Shown here: positions 1-11,905 of the stretch, one piece after another
Layout of the letters: every line of letters begins with the position of its first letter
Numbering within the stretch: position 1 is the stretch's first letter
DNA from: Megaustenia siamemsis
Lineage: Eukaryota; Mollusca; Gastropoda; Stylommatophora; Ariophantidae
Assembly (NCBI GenBank): GCA_032433765.1
Contig: JAVIAB010000092.1
Location: 105,561,779 to 105,625,778, forward strand
Reading direction: 5' to 3'
Length of the DNA stretch: 64,000 bases
Position numbers and translations under genes: made by a program
The notes under the pieces: generated by a model
Told to the model about the DNA's origin: nothing
The model's database searches: none
Seen by the model: only the letters and a program-made list of their open reading frames with translations

Positions 1-47
1 ACACACTGGTCGCCTACGCCAACCGCTATGGCACATGATGATGATGA
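1..47 (+). repeat. LINE family B 3' end
   Basis: The first bases encode the C-terminal YANRYGT-type end seen in other family B copies here. They run straight into a short (ATG/TGA)n tail. Only the extreme 3' end is in the window. Confidence 0.6.
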
Positions 48-123
48 AATGCCAAATTATTCAGTCTTGAAGTGTTTCATTTTAGAATCTAGTTTAGCCG
101 ACTGATTATCTTTATCGCACATC

Positions 124-880
124 AGACATGTCCATAAGTGCTCAGATCTTCTCCCCAGTATGTCCCTCAGTGTGTGGAGATTGGTGACTTTAGTAACTCC
201 AGCCACTTCCTTCGTGTCGTGTCTGCTTTGATTTTCCTGAGCATACTCATTGAGTCTCTCAGAAAGTACACATGAGAAAAAGGTTGTGTTTCCAGCCAGG
301 CCACAGCTTTAGTTATTGTCATGATCTCCATGGTCAAACTACTGGTAGTTACCACGAAAGCATGATTTTCCCCTTTACTGTTCTTTCTCAGATCTGGACA
401 GCGAAAGCCCATGAGCTCTGACTGTGTCAAACAACGGATCCATCAGTGTAAATGACTGCTGCATTTTCAGGTGAATTTTCGTAGATCAATGCCTGCACTT
501 TTGTCTCAATTACTACAGTGTTTTGTTGTCTGCATTCTAGGTTCAAAGTGATGCAAACCAAAAAGGATGTAGAACATCTGCTGGTATCCGTATCTACTCT
601 TCCCCAGGTTCAATGTCCCCTAGTGGACAAATATGTTGAACAATGTCCTCAGTCCATGCCATACATGATCTCTCTCTTTTGGCCCTGTTAAATTTTCTCT
701 GGCCATTCTCACCATGTAGAGAATGTTTTACATTTGTACTGACTCAGAGGTAAGTATGTGTTCTGGAAATATTTCTTCTGACTGTGATGGAGGAAAATCA
801 AGGAAATATTACATCACCCTGTAATATGTGGTTTTTATGCATCTAAGCATGATTCTCATGGCCTCATTTTGTGTTCGTTC
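124..880 (-). repeat. Decayed LINE fragment with RNase H region
   Basis: Minus-strand translation, with frameshifts and stops, gives a YTDGS motif followed by SLTMEIMTITKAVAWLE and DSMSMLRK. This is the RNase H style of LINEs, related to the fragments at 2.2 and 28.0 kb. The C-terminal end near 124-160 resembles the LW-C-x2-C ending of those copies. Several in-frame stops make it non-functional. Confidence 0.6.
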
Positions 881-2164
881 TGTCTTACAATCTACGTGTG
901 ACTGAGGGTTTGAATCGCCAATACATACTCAATAACCAAAGAAGAACCGACAAGAAGATGCTGCTTTTATTGAGACTACACAAAAGTATGAGTAATGTGG
1001 TAGAGAATAAGAGTATTCTTGATTTCCAGGATCTTAGATCTTACCTGGTAGAAGGGGGAGGACTCTTTTCGAACACAATCATGCTCAGAGTGATCCGAAG
1101 GACTTGGTATATCATACCATCACCAGAACTATTAAAAAAAAAAGTGGGGATCGAGACATAGATGGTGAACAGCATGTGACGTTGGATGATACCAGGGGAG
1201 TTTTATGTGGTACTGAAAACAATCACCTGGTCTAGATTATATACAGTACAATGATATCCAAGTTTTGTCTGATATGGAGCTGGAGGAACTGGCAGACATC
1301 TACAGAAGTAGCATCGAGAATTCAACGATTATTGAATATTAACTGCACATCTATTTGATATCCCTGCCAAAGCGTGGGAAGGATCAGGTGAAAATTTAGA
1401 GTTATCAAATAATAACAATGCAGAACATGATGGACAAACTACTGAAGAAAATAGTTGCAAGGAAGTTTAGCCTGTTACTTTGAAAATCTACGTCTTCTTC
1501 CATCCATTCTTGGAGGCTACCGTCTCAGTAGTGAGACCTGGGGTAATGCTACTGTTTCATTTTATAAACATCAATTTACTAAATATCACTAACATTAAGA
1601 TTAAGAAAGCTAAAGGGCTTTACTTGGTGTAAAGGTAAGATATACTCTGAACAAGAGGGTCCTATGTTCAAATCTCAGGACAGGGGGAAAATCAGGACAT
1701 TTATAAGTAATTAAATAAGTCTATGCTAGCTCATCTTTTATCGTGATATTATTCCTACCCCTCCATCATAATACAATACAAAAAGACAAGTTTGTATAAT
1801 CAAAAGACTTGAACATTGTAGAAGAAGAAGTACAAGAACAATGTTAGTCAAGTTACATAAGATAAATATATATATATAAATAAATTCCCAAGGAAAATAA
1901 ACACAGGACCTAGACAAGAATTTGCAAAATTTATTACTTTAAAAAAGTGCCTAAATAATATGAAAACAATTTCTAAAGCAACATTTGCTGCCACTAGCAC
2001 AAGTTTTCAGCAAAAAGAATCATTTTTAGTGATTGCTTTTCGCACACAAAAAAAGTGTGACTGGCAGGGCAAAAAGAATTAACAATAGTGTCTGCTTGTC
2101 CTTGTAGTAAATAAGAGGCTAAATCATATGCATAAGCAGCATAAGAAATATCAATCTTAGAAAT
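881..2164. other. No recognisable gene
   Basis: AT-rich sequence. A 96-codon open frame at 871-1161 (+) has no recognisable motif and starts inside a LINE relic. At 1625-1690 a B-box-like stretch (GTTCAAATC) hints at an old tRNA-derived SINE, but no fold or boundaries can be defended. Confidence 0.4.
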
Positions 2165-2730
2165 AGGTTATTTATTGAGTTATTTGCGGGTCATCATCAT
2201 TGCACTCCGAACATATCCATAGGTGCTCAGATCCCCTCCTCAGCAATTCCCTCAGTGTCCAGCGACTGACGACTCCAGTTCTATGTTGGTTGATAAGACT
2301 TCTTACACGGCCACCAAGTTTCTCATTTCTGGCTGTGCCCATCCCCATTTCCATCATCCGAATAAGTGACGTTGATCTGTGTTTGTCGAGGTCCTGTGCT
2401 CTTCCAACATCTCGAAGGGCATTGATGATGTCCGCCCGATCCATCGATTGCCCGTCCTCAACGACAGCGCAGCTAGCCAACCTGTCCGCTCTCTCATTTC
2501 CCCGTACTCCCGCATGGCCAGGGACATAGACAAAGGTGACCTTACGTATTTTGGATTTCTGCAACGACTCTACCCATTGCATGCGTACAAAGCCCGCCTC
2601 CACTTTTTTTATCATGCTCATCGAATCACTCAGTATACATGCGTGGATGTAGTCTTGTGACTCTAACCATTTGAATGCCTTGGTCACTGCCATCACCTCC
2701 ATTGTCATGCTACTCGTGGTAATTAAGGTT
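2165..2730 (-). repeat. LINE fragment, RNase H and C-terminal domain
   Basis: A 178-codon minus-strand frame begins MTMEVMAVTKAFKWLESQ, then has DSMSMIKK, VPGHAGVRGNERADRLAS (the late RNase H motif with its final Asp) and a tail with WICSECNDDD. It is the RNase H plus C-terminal part of a LINE. The 5' part, including endonuclease and reverse transcriptase, is missing. It lies downstream of SLC23-like coding exon 4, inside the gene's next intron. Confidence 0.75.
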
Positions 2731-3000
2731 ATTTATCTTACATAATATATTATAAAGAGATTGAAATATATTTTATAACATTTGCACACAGGCAACAGAG
2801 AAGGTCACTACACCTGGTAGGTATGTAAGAAAAAAACTGAACTGAAACAGAACCATATCAAATAATTTTAAAAAATTAAGATATGTATTGCGATATCATA
2901 CACATGCCAATTATACAAAGAGAGATTCACTAAATGATGTAAAAAACAAGTGATATAAAGTATTCACTGCAGCATCCCTGTTCCCAGTAGATTTCACATA

Positions 3001-3002
<2 letters not shown>

Positions 3003-3054
<52 letters not shown>
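3003..3054. repeat. (TA)n microsatellite
   Basis: About 25 uninterrupted TA units followed by a short (CA)n stretch. It lies in the intron after SLC23-like coding exon 4. Confidence 0.95.
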
Positions 3055-3065
<11 letters not shown>

Positions 3066-3424
3066 TCAGCACACACCACACAGTAATCAAGAATGTATTT
3101 CACTTTAATAAGGAGACAATGAGTGACTTTATAAATGGGAATTACCTCCAGACGACTAAAAACCAATTTCCTCTTCAAATATACAGGTGAGGAGTGGAAC
3201 TATGACACAACACTAGATATCAAGAAAAAAAGAGATCTACAAAAATTACAGTGCAACATCCAAAATAGTGTACCTGTTTATGCACTAACTGACACATTTG
3301 ACACTGTAACACATATGTAATATATCTTATGTGTCTTTTATTCTATTTGTTTTTTTTATTTACCTTTTCTGTCTTTCTTTTTTGCTGAAGAGTTTTATTA
3401 CTTTCTCTTAACTGATTAACATAC

Positions 3425-3522
3425 CTGACTGATTTTATTCAGAATAATGTCTTTCATTGGTACAACTGTTCCATTTCCTACCATTGCTAACACAATTGTC
3501 TTGTTTGTTACTGGATCAATTT
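3425..3522 (-). CDS. SLC23-like exon 4
   Basis: The acceptor is TCTGACAG (ending at 3523) and the donor is GTATG (3424 downward). The split codon makes Glu, then IDPVTNKTIVLAMVGNG and VPMKDIILNKISQ, ending in phase 0. This is the variable extracellular loop after EWKCP, ending where SLC23 proteins resume with the QG(A/S)(I/L)M helix. That next exon is not visible before the window edge. Confidence 0.75.
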
Positions 3523-6425
3523 CTGTCAGAGAATTAAAATACATTCAAGTCTGTGAGAGAAAGTATTAAAATACATTATAATGAGAGGAATACACAATAA
3601 GTTGGTTGGAACAACATATTCCATATTGTAATTTGATTTTAAAGAAAATATAATCTGGCAACCAGACTAACATATATGTTTAATTTCAGTCGGTGCTGTT
3701 TTCTTATTAATTTGATTGACATTTTTCAGTTTATGACAGGAATGTTCAATGGGAATTTGATTTAGTTTACTGATCATTTGTTTTAACACTTGAATTTAAA
3801 ATATACAAATCTTAACCCATTAGATGCCACATGTCAAAATCTGCATAAAAAATTATATAAGTATCAACAACAGTGGAGAAACAATCTTTACAAAGAAATG
3901 TTATTTCTATTACAATCAATTTTTAAACCTTTCATCTTCTAAGGGCTGCCTTTAATTTGTAAGGGTTTTTCTAAATAATGGACTTGTAAGCTTTACAAAG
4001 TCAATTTGTAAGGAAAACAAACCAATTTTGCAACTTTCTGCACCTTTTTTCTTCATAAAATAAAACTGCACATAAAATTTTATCAAAATTGCTAAAATAG
4101 CTCTACCTATACATGTACTTGATCTTTCCAGCACCGCTAGATGTCGCATAGGGCTCATAGTGTTTATCGTCATCCCTCTCTATTCTTGGCGACATATTTG
4201 ATATTATCTAATGAGTCTATGCCTGTCAACTTTGCTTCTCTTATAAGTGTTCTTTTTAGTGGATCTTTAGGTCTTCCTCTTTCTTTTTTGTATCCTGATG
4301 TTTCCCATAGAAGAAGTCTATTGTGAAATTCTCTTGTTGTCTCGTCTCAGCAGATGACCGACATATTTCATCTTCTCTTCCTAATTATAGATGAGATCGT
4401 AGGTTGCATGGCCACTTCTTTTATCTCTATATTAGTCTTGAATTCATTCCATTGTACACAGAGTACTCTTCTTATGCACTTTTCTTCATAAGTGACCATA
4501 AGTTTTACAGACCTTTGGCACATGATTTTTGGGGTAAAGTGGTCGGTATTACACCCATGCCGCTTTACTTTCTCACCAAAAAAAAATCCGGTACCCATTA
4601 AAGGCTGGGTGAACCCGGAAGCCATCGGTTGGGATCGAACCCTACCTCTTGTCCTTTGTAGTCCAGTTCACTAACTACTGAGCTATCGCGGCTCTCATTA
4701 GTTCAAGAGTTAAAGATAATTAAGAAAGAGGGAAGAAAAAGTCCAACCTTGAAATGTCTGTGGACACTTCCACTCAGCCAATGTCATTAGACTGACAAGA
4801 GGTACCATATAACTGGCAGATGGTCCTTGGAAAATTGGCAATCTGCAGATAATGTTTTTTTGTAATAATGACAAATAGAATGAAAAATAAAATGTGCGGA
4901 TACCAATACATAACATCAAACTAATGTTAAGAGTCCAGTATAAAAAATAATATTTCAAGAGATAATCTGACAAATACATCAAAATGAGCACCCAGTAGGC
5001 CTATAAAACACACCACAGAGCCCTGACCTCAGCACTAATTCTTCCTTCAATGTTGAAGACCAAGAGTGGTGAAGAAAAGTTCAAAATAATTATTTTAACA
5101 AATAACATTATTGGAATATCATACTACCAAAAAAATAACGAAGAAAAGTAAACAGAGAAATATTGCTATGAAAGGAAACATCAAGCACTGAAATATTATG
5201 TCATAGAGAATCACGGCAAGAAAGGGAAATTTGACATTCTTGATAGCAAATTATGATGAAGAGCTGACATTAGTCTTACTGATACACAAGGAACAAATGT
5301 TTTCATATTGAAGTTTAACTTAAAATAAATATACAAATGGTGCACAAGAACACTCAGTTGAAAATAAAAAAGATTCAAATGGCCTTAACAAAATGACATT
5401 TTATTTCTGGAATAGAATTTTATGAAAAAAAATTACTTAGAAGAGATGTACATATAAATAAAATAACTTTGCCTGTCCATCCTTCTATCCATGGAATTAA
5501 TTTCACTGCAGTTGGGGCATTCTCATATCTTTCTGTCATCATCCTAACATTTCTACAAACATGTTCTGACTGCTCATGGCAGGTGTTGATTGCAGACACA
5601 TCTTCTCCATCTATGCACACAGGATCAACCACATCTCTTTTTCATCCCAAATCTAAATATTCTTTTCCTTGCTTGCACTCGCCCGATGACTAGAGTACAC
5701 CTCTTTGTCATCTGCCCTTCAAAGGATGTTAAGTGGGCGTGTCTACGTTGTGTTGTGGTTTGCAGTATAACTGTGATATTTGCTCCTTTTGGCACAACAC
5801 ATTCAACTTCAGCATGACAATTTTGAGTACTGGGTTGTCTTCCCTCTTCGATCCCTACTCGCTTGGCCAGACTAAACAGGATAATCTGTTACTATAGGCA
5901 CCGGGGAAAGTTGGAGCAGGGTCTGGATGATTCTGGTCCACCAATCCTGGTGCAAGCCATCAGCTCTGGGTTGCTGACAACTTCCAGCTCTGTTGCTGTG
6001 AGGCGCGCCTTCACCTCCTCAAAATTCTTTTAATGTATACATCTTTTTCACCCATCTTCTTTTGGCTCCTTCAAGGTGTTAAGAACAAACTTTATCAATA
6101 TCTTCACAGCCCAGAGTCAGGCTACACTCAGCGAGTCTATTTGAATCCATGACTTCACTACTGTGAATCCTTGACAATATTCTCATGTTGACATGCCACC
6201 CAGCAGCTGCATCAATTCCTACCACAAGGGAGGATCTGTCATCTTCACAATATAAAAATTGAACTCAAATATACAAGTAGAATGTTTATTAACAAGTAAG
6301 TGTTGTTTTAAAATTCTTTTGGGTGAATTTTTAAACCTGAAGATCAAACATGTCATTTTGTGTTTTACATTTGTCCACATTATAAATACACTTTTAAATT
6401 ATGCAACCCTGCCGTTTTATTTAAA

Positions 6426-6470
<45 letters not shown>

Positions 6471-9301
6471 CATACATATATATATATACACACACACACA
6501 CGCGCACATCTCAACAGCATGCAAACCGCTAGAAAAGTAGCAGAATTTCTTATTTTAACATTCCTTGACGTCAAAGAAGAAAATTAATTTGTACATTACC
6601 TGACTCCTAGCGTTGGCATGAGAAATGTGGCTAACCCAGTCATGAGCAAGGTGGCACTCAAGAGCTGTGCCTTAATTGCATCATCATTACTGGCACAAAC
6701 AACCTCTGCTACTATGACTGCATTACTCAAGGGGTTGGCAATAGCCAAGAGACTTTGCTGTGAAGCACACAACAAGCAATATTTATAGTTTTTTTAATGT
6801 TTATAGAGTGCCACCTTGTATTAGTTGCACTTTTATTAGTTACAAATAACATTATTTCACAATATGTATCAGACATGTGCAAGTAGACAAGTTTTTATCT
6901 TTGCTTATTTCACATCAACAATAGGCAATAAACATGAATTCAAAAAAAAGGTAAATATATCATCATCATCATTGAGTGCCATCTCTGCATCGAGGTTGGC
7001 TATCACTGAGCGCCATTACATGTCTCTTGCTTTGATGGTGCAGATTGTCATAGGTTGACTTGTCCATCTTTTGATGTTACACCAACAACAGGCAATAAAC
7101 ATGAATTCAAAAAAGGTAAATATATATATAAATATTTTTCTGCTTAATAATAATTGTTGTGTACACCAGTAAAGTAATTGACAAGTGGCCTTGTAGTGAG
7201 TGTATAGACAATATAATATTAGTGTCCACATTTTTCTACGACCAGTAATCCATTCATGTAATTTGCATCATGTCAGGCCACCACACTTTCTCAGAGATGA
7301 ATTCTGGTAGTCATTTTCAGAGGATACATTAGCCCCAGAATCTTCATGTAAGTCTGCAAAGATGTTACCATCATTAAGAATTGAACTAAGGCCACCTGAT
7401 CACAAACAAGTGCACTAATTAATAACTGGACCAAAGGTACTTTTTTGTGTTTAAAATGTCACTTTAATGATGAACAAAACCTCAAATCTTCACACTGATT
7501 TATTTTAATGAAAAAGACACTAGAGAAGAATGGAATAATTTATTAATGATTTCATGAATGAAGTTTCAGCTAACAAATTGGCTGTTTCTCTTAAGTCTTT
7601 ACTTATAGTTATTGCAAACTACCGGAAGCACGGTGGTAAATGTCTAAAGCTGTAAAATGTAAAAAAAAAAAAATAAATAAAAGATTGCGAGATGAATTAA
7701 AATGTAAAATATTTAACACTAATATTTTGGTATATGTTACACATGATATGTTAAATGTTGTTATACATAACTCGGCAAAATGAAGATGGAAAAAAAAACG
7801 AAAAGTGATCAGAAGGAAGCTTTCAGATAAGAACAAATGTGCATCATTTCTTCAAAATGTTATATATAAACTAATTGTTTAGGTGTTCTGTTAATATTAA
7901 AATACCGTCATTATACATACAAGTAAATAAATGGTGTTCTGAATGGATAATAAATATCAACAAAAATTCAGCTCAGTCATTACTAACATGGAACCACAGT
8001 GAAACAAGAAAATCAATACACTTGAAAAGGGACAAGTTAGACTTACAATTTTCACTCAATGATCATTATTTTGAATAATTAAAAGATAATTGTGCACTAG
8101 TTTATAAAAATATAAAATATTGATGGTTTAATTCCAGTCAAGCAATTTCTGTTTGACTCATTGCGACAATAGACTGGGGGCTGAAGAGTTGAGTTGATGA
8201 AAGGTATAACAATAAAAAAAAAGCAGATTCTTTCACTTCCACTCTTCATCTAGTTAGATAAAAGTTTTAAAACTTCATTCTCCTATATCATTACTAAATC
8301 ATTATATGTCACAATACATTCTCTTACAATCTAGAAGAATTTTGAATCAGTGTGATATGATTTTGGAGGGTAAGTTTAACAAATACTATCAATATAAATA
8401 AATCTTGACTTGTCCAGAACAGGGGCATGTGGTGAGATACAATGTGGGTCCAGTGAAAGGTTTGACACTTGATAGCAAAATTCGTCGAACATGAAGATGC
8501 CTCATATGTTGTCTTTAGCTAGAAAGGATAACCGAGAGACGGACAGATAACCTTTGTCATGCGCAGAAAAAGACATCAGTTAGCTATACAGATTGTGAAC
8601 GAAACAACCTGCAATATAGATAGAGACATGGAAGTGCGTGAGATGTAAAAAAAAAAAAAATGTAGGGTCCCGTCACGCCAAGTGGCGTATAGAGAATATG
8701 GTATTAGTGGCCATAATTTGTATAGACCTTCGGCACAAGATTTTTGGGCTAATGTGGTCAGTATTACGCAGCTTGCCGCTTTACTTTCCCAAAAAAAAAT
8801 CCGGTACCCATTTAAGGCTGGGTGAACCCGGAAGACGTCGAACAGGATTGAACCCAACCTCTTGTCTTTTGAGGCCCAGTTCACTAACAACTGAGCTATC
8901 GCGGTTCCTTGTGAGATGTGGTCTAACATAAAAGATTGCACACAAAGTACGCACAAATTGAAAAAGTATGGATATGCCTTATTTTTACATCATAAACAAC
9001 ATCAATAGTCGTAATGGCCAAAGACGGGCTGTCAAGCAAGAAGACATTTAAAGTTGTCACAATACTATATTTATAAACTACCTACCTGCACAGCAAACAT
9101 TAGTAACAGTGATATAGGTGGAACTTCTGATATTTTGTAGATTAAGGGCTTTGTTTCATGAGTAACCATTTCTACTGTCACTTCTTTTTCTAGTGAGCCA
9201 CCTGTATCTTTTATTGGCTCTTTCTCTATTATAAGTTTGATGTCTTCCTCTCCACTTGATGTTTCCTTGGTGTTATTTTTATTATGGTAATCGTGATCCA
9301 T
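3425..9301 (-). CDS. SLC23-family nucleobase/ascorbate transporter, 5' part
   Basis: Four minus-strand exons join in phase (216, 158, 95 and 98 nt) into 189 codons. After a charged N-terminus the protein has YKISEVPP, the short conserved segment that precedes the first membrane helix in SLC23 proteins. A hydrophobic stretch follows, then AEVVCASNDD, GVRLPIFQGPSASYMVP and EWKCP, which match the order and spacing of the SLC23 core (cf. IRLPLFQ...LVP...RWKCP in vertebrate SLC23A1/2). The family moves ascorbate (Na+-coupled, vertebrates) or nucleobases across the plasma membrane with about 12-14 helices. Substrate cannot be told because the QN/NAT signature and later helices lie outside the window. 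Introns hold SINE and LINE insertions. Family assignment is strong; orthology is not resolved. Confidence 0.85.
4200..4490 (-). repeat. Old LINE family D fragment
   Basis: Minus-strand translation includes KCIRRVLCVQWNEFKTNIEI and PTISSIIRKRR. This parallels the intact copy at 33 kb (KCLRKILGIEWNEFKTNEEI). The copy is diverged and frameshifted. It stops where the SINE at 4491 begins. Confidence 0.65.
4491..4697 (-). repeat. tRNA-derived SINE, truncated
   Basis: Minus-strand copy of the window's main SINE. It has a head GAGCCGCGATAGCTCAGTAG and a B box GGTTCGATCCC, with the 3' end missing beyond the GGTCACT segment. It lies in SLC23-like intron 3. Confidence 0.85.
4748..4842 (-). CDS. SLC23-like exon 3
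   Basis: The acceptor is CTGCAG (ending at 4843) and the donor is GTTGGA (4747 downward), the weakest site of the gene. The exon completes the split Arg codon and encodes RLPIFQGPSASYMVPLV, then LAEWKCPQTFQ, the most diagnostic SLC23 stretch here. It exits in phase 1, which matches the next exon. Confidence 0.85.
5420..6230 (-). pseudogene. Unidentified decayed coding-like stretch
   Basis: Minus-strand frames contain long stop-poor pieces that continue each other after single shifts. One reads CVVPKGANITVILQTTTQRR and then SFEGQMTKRCTLVIGRVQ. After a shift near 5630 comes VDPVCIDGEDVSAINTCHEQ, then RYENAPTAVKLIPWIEGW. No family is recognised. It sits inside SLC23-like intron 2 on the same strand and lacks clean splice borders. 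It may be a retrocopy or the remnant of a transposon gene. The coding appearance is my reading and could be chance. Confidence 0.3.
6431..6501. repeat. (TA)n/(CA)n microsatellite
   Basis: A TA array with CATA interruptions passes into CACACA and CGCGCACA. It is intronic in the SLC23-like gene. Confidence 0.9.
6600..6757 (-). CDS. SLC23-like exon 2
   Basis: The acceptor is TTCACAG (ending at 6758) and the donor is GTAATG (6599 downward). Entry is phase 0 and exit phase 2. It encodes QSLLAIANPLSNAVIVAEVV, then CASNDD, a QLLSATLLMTG helix and TLGV. This is helix 1 to helix 2 of the SLC23 fold, with the conserved AE-x2-C-x4-D spacing. Confidence 0.85.
6960..7077 (-). repeat. LINE family C 3' end flanked by 46-bp direct repeat
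   Basis: A 5'-truncated family C end, with (ATG)n tail on the left and reading toward RCGDG, is bracketed by near-identical copies of about 46 bp. These sit at 6912-6959 and 7078-7124 and share GGCAATAAACATGAATTCAA. The duplication is a long target-site duplication with a few changes. Confidence 0.75.
7130..8637. other. Intronic sequence, no feature recognised
   Basis: AT-rich sequence inside SLC23-like intron 1. Around 7375-7440 the minus strand has a weak tRNA-like B box (AGTTCAATTC), too degraded to call. Confidence 0.5.
8647..8910 (-). repeat. tRNA-derived SINE, full length
   Basis: A complete copy in minus orientation, flanked by a perfect 9-bp duplication GTGAGATGT (8638-8646 and 8911-8919). 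Its 3' end, read on the minus strand, is a run of T. It lies in SLC23-like intron 1. Confidence 0.9.
9086..9301 (-). CDS. SLC23-like exon 1 (start codon)
   Basis: It has 72 codons from ATG at 9301 to CAG, followed by donor GTAGGT (9085 downward), phase 0. The N-terminal 50 residues are hydrophilic and Glu/Lys/Thr-rich, as expected for a cytosolic tail. They are followed by LIYKISEVPP and the first helix (ISLLLMFAVQ). The start is chosen because it is the first ATG after an acceptor-like TTTTCAG at 9364, which suggests a short 5' UTR exon part (9302-9363). Confidence 0.8.
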
Positions 9302-9690
9302 TTTGGGCTCAAGTTTATATTTACAGCAAGATAGAAGTGTGATCCAGTATCCTAGGTTCTTTGCTGAAAATAAATATAACAGGATTTAATTACACCCAAA
9401 TCTATCAAGTGTGTTGTATTTAGCATTTTAACATGACCAATAGGCTACATTACCCAGAAATGTGTTCATGTTTTAAAAAAGGTACAGTAACATATATTTT
9501 TTTATATGTGACACACTGTGTTTTCTTCTATATATCATTATCATCATTGTATTACAAGCCCTGTTAAGACCATTCTCTAGGGTACAGTAGCAGGCTAAAG
9601 AAGATAAGGCAAATGGAGAAAAGGTGGGAAGATAACATCAGAGAATGATTAACGTTTGTCACAATTCAGTAACCAGCTTTTAATCATGAA

Positions 9691-9950
9691 GTAAAGTAAA
9701 AAGTAAAGAGCCCTGTCACGCCAAGTAGCGTATAGGGAATATGGTGTTAGTGACCATCATTTTTATAGATCCTCGGCACATGATTTTTGGGGTAATGTGG
9801 GCGGTATTACGCCAGTGCCGCTTTACTTTCCCAGAAAAAATCCGATACTTATTTAAGGCTGGGTGAACCTGGAAGCCGTCGATCAGGATCGAACCCGATC
9901 TTTATAATCCCTTGTAGTCCAGTTCACTATAAACTGAGCTAACGCGGCTC
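9691..9950 (-). repeat. tRNA-derived SINE, full length
   Basis: A minus-orientation copy with an 11-bp duplication TTAATCATGAA (9680-9690 and 9951-9961). The 3' tail reads as CTTTACTTTTTACTTTAC on the minus strand. It lies just upstream of the SLC23-like 5' end. Confidence 0.9.
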
Positions 9951-10085
9951 TTAATCATGAAAGCTGGAAGGTAATCATGAAGACACTGTCAAGAGTGCTT
10001 CAAGGATAGACAAGGTAACAGAATTATTGATGATAATGATGCGCTTGTGAAGTATGATGTCTTTTGTCATACATGATCATGTCTC

Positions 10086-10277
10086 AAGTTGGAATACTTG
10101 GTTACAACTGGCAAAATAAAAGGAAAGAGAGATCGCGGACGACAGAGAGAGAAACTACTGGATCGCTTGGTGTCATGGCATGGAAAACAGTCAACAACAG
10201 AACTGATACGATGCACTGTGGATAGAAGATTGTGGAGGGACATGATCACCTACGCCAACCGGTATGGCACATGATGA
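10086..10277 (+). repeat. LINE family B 3' fragment
   Basis: Encodes LEYLVTTGKIKGKRDRGRQR through LWRDMITYANRYGT, with the TGA stop merging into the (TGA)n tail. A 12-bp duplication TGATCATGTCTC (10074-10085 and 10278-10289) brackets it. The target was itself a family A relic. Confidence 0.85.
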
Positions 10278-10550
10278 TGATCATGTCTCTCCACAATCGT
10301 TAGACAAAGGGCCGTTAATCCCTTTTGTTCTTGACTTTATATCAAACTGTTCCTTCAAACTGTCTTGTATCTTTCTTCCCTTAATCTGTCCACCAGCCAT
10401 GATATATTTCAGCTGTTTCCTTCTCATTTCCTGAACCAAAAATATTGTTTGCCCCTGATGTTGGAAATAAGCTTTCTTTTTTCCTTTGGTCTCTTTTGGA
10501 GTGCTCTTGTTACTCCTTTTGTAAAAGGGTTTATGGGTGGCCGAATGTAA
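10278..10550 (-). repeat. Old LINE family A fragment
   Basis: Minus-strand translation has MRRKQLKYIMAGGQIKGRK and IQDSLKEQF, degraded relatives of MRREQLEYIVTTGKIEGRR and IPDSLREWL in better family A copies. The long minus-strand frame at 10281-10700 is this relic joined to unrelated sequence, not a gene. Confidence 0.6.
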
Positions 10551-10839
10551 ACAGTCACACGTGATAATGTAACCGCCACCTGGTGAATGACTGGTCGTTC
10601 TTCTCCTGCTTGCTGATGTTGTAAACAGGCCAGGGATGTAAACAGACTTACACCGTCGACTGTCTGCGTCTGCGACCTTGATTTCGCATTGACAGGACAC
10701 CCTGATGTTTCGCCGTAAATTGTATATTTATAGTACTTCGCGCTGATTTGTTGACTTGCCGGTCTCGTTAAATCTGCCGACTAGATTCTCCGCTTTCCCC
10801 AATGTTCATTCGTCACTAGTCCAACACCCGCTGTGCCAC

Positions 10840-11285
10840 TGATGGAAGAATATGACCCAAAGCAACACCACATGAAACACTGTACTGACTGTTTATTTCA
10901 AACAACTTCTGCTGTTAACACCAGGCAGTATCTAGTGCCTTCAGCCACATTAACTGAATTTAAATGATTGATAACATCAGCAACAACCTGCATGCACAAT
11001 AACAATTCTGCATAATCACGCCTCTGGCTTTTCATGCTCTAGCACACCAACAGTACTGTTTAAAACGTCTCTCTGCTAATTTCCGTCCAGAGAAATGTTC
11101 TCTGTCTCACGGACACAGTCCTAGCTAGCTAAAATGGCTCAGCACTAACTAAGCTCTGAATAACGTTTCTTGTCCAACGAACTAGAGAAACTACAACTTG
11201 ACGGCTCCACTTGTTCTCCGTCTTGTCAATGTCTTCTCCTCTAAATTGGACTTATTACACGTTAGTGGCCCAACATGATTTCTGG
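10840..11285 (-). repeat. Probable solo LTR of an LTR retrotransposon
   Basis: Read on the minus strand, a 446-bp segment starts TGTTGGGCCACTAACG and ends CCATCA. An AATAAA signal lies at 10892-10897, about 50 bp before its end. The next bases (GTGGCACAGCGGGTG) could be a primer-binding site. GC content is higher than the surroundings. No gag/pol frame and no second LTR are present, so the call rests on ends and signal only. Confidence 0.4.
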
Positions 11286-11544
11286 TCTCTTCTAAATTGT
11301 GAACAAATTGCCAGTTAGTGGCTTAACACGAGCTCAGTACATGTTCACGTACCTGCTCAACTGACTAAGTCTTTGTCTCTTTTCGCCTATGTCTTTCCCC
11401 GTGTGCCAATCATATCATTTGTTACATTAATTCTCCTTTCTCTTACTAACGCTCATTCATATAGGAGACTTTCATGTTTCTGTCTAGAGTTCATTCTCAT
11501 TTTCTCGTGATTTTCCTTTCGTTCACTCCTCCTTCCATAATCCC

Positions 11545-11905
11545 GACCCACTGCTACACTTTTAGTTATACATAGTATTCTTAACGTTCTTCTGTGGAAC
11601 CACTTTTCTGTGGCATCCACCGATTTTTTGGTCTAATGTCAGACTGTCCAGAATTCGCTTCCAAAAGTCAGGATTTGTTCCACCAAAAGCTGAACAACCT
11701 TTTCTTATTTTCCTTGACAAAAAAATGGGTTGTATCATATTTTTTAATTCATTGGAATGCAGCCTTTGTCTAAGTTATTCTCCGCCTGATGTCTGTTGTA
11801 CATCCGATATTAAAATTGTACATCATTTCTGGGTAAGTTAATTGAATTCCCTAACCTGCTCTAATACTGCCCCATTTACTTTAACTGTGCAATTAAGAGA
11901 TGTCT
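11545..11905 (-). repeat. Old LINE family A fragment
   Basis: Minus-strand translation resembles the EFKYLGTLLTSD...R(C/R)TKEVRCRM segment of the copy at 22.5 kb, with stops and shifts. Confidence 0.5.

Noticed and set aside
2930..3320. Small frames around the (TA)n array
   Set aside because: Low-complexity YIYIYI translation and no similarity to the SLC23-like protein.
7016..7231. 71-codon minus frame
   Set aside because: It spans a LINE family C tail and its target duplication.
10281..10700. 139-codon minus-strand frame as a host gene
   Set aside because: Its second half is a decayed family A LINE. The first half has no domain or splice support.
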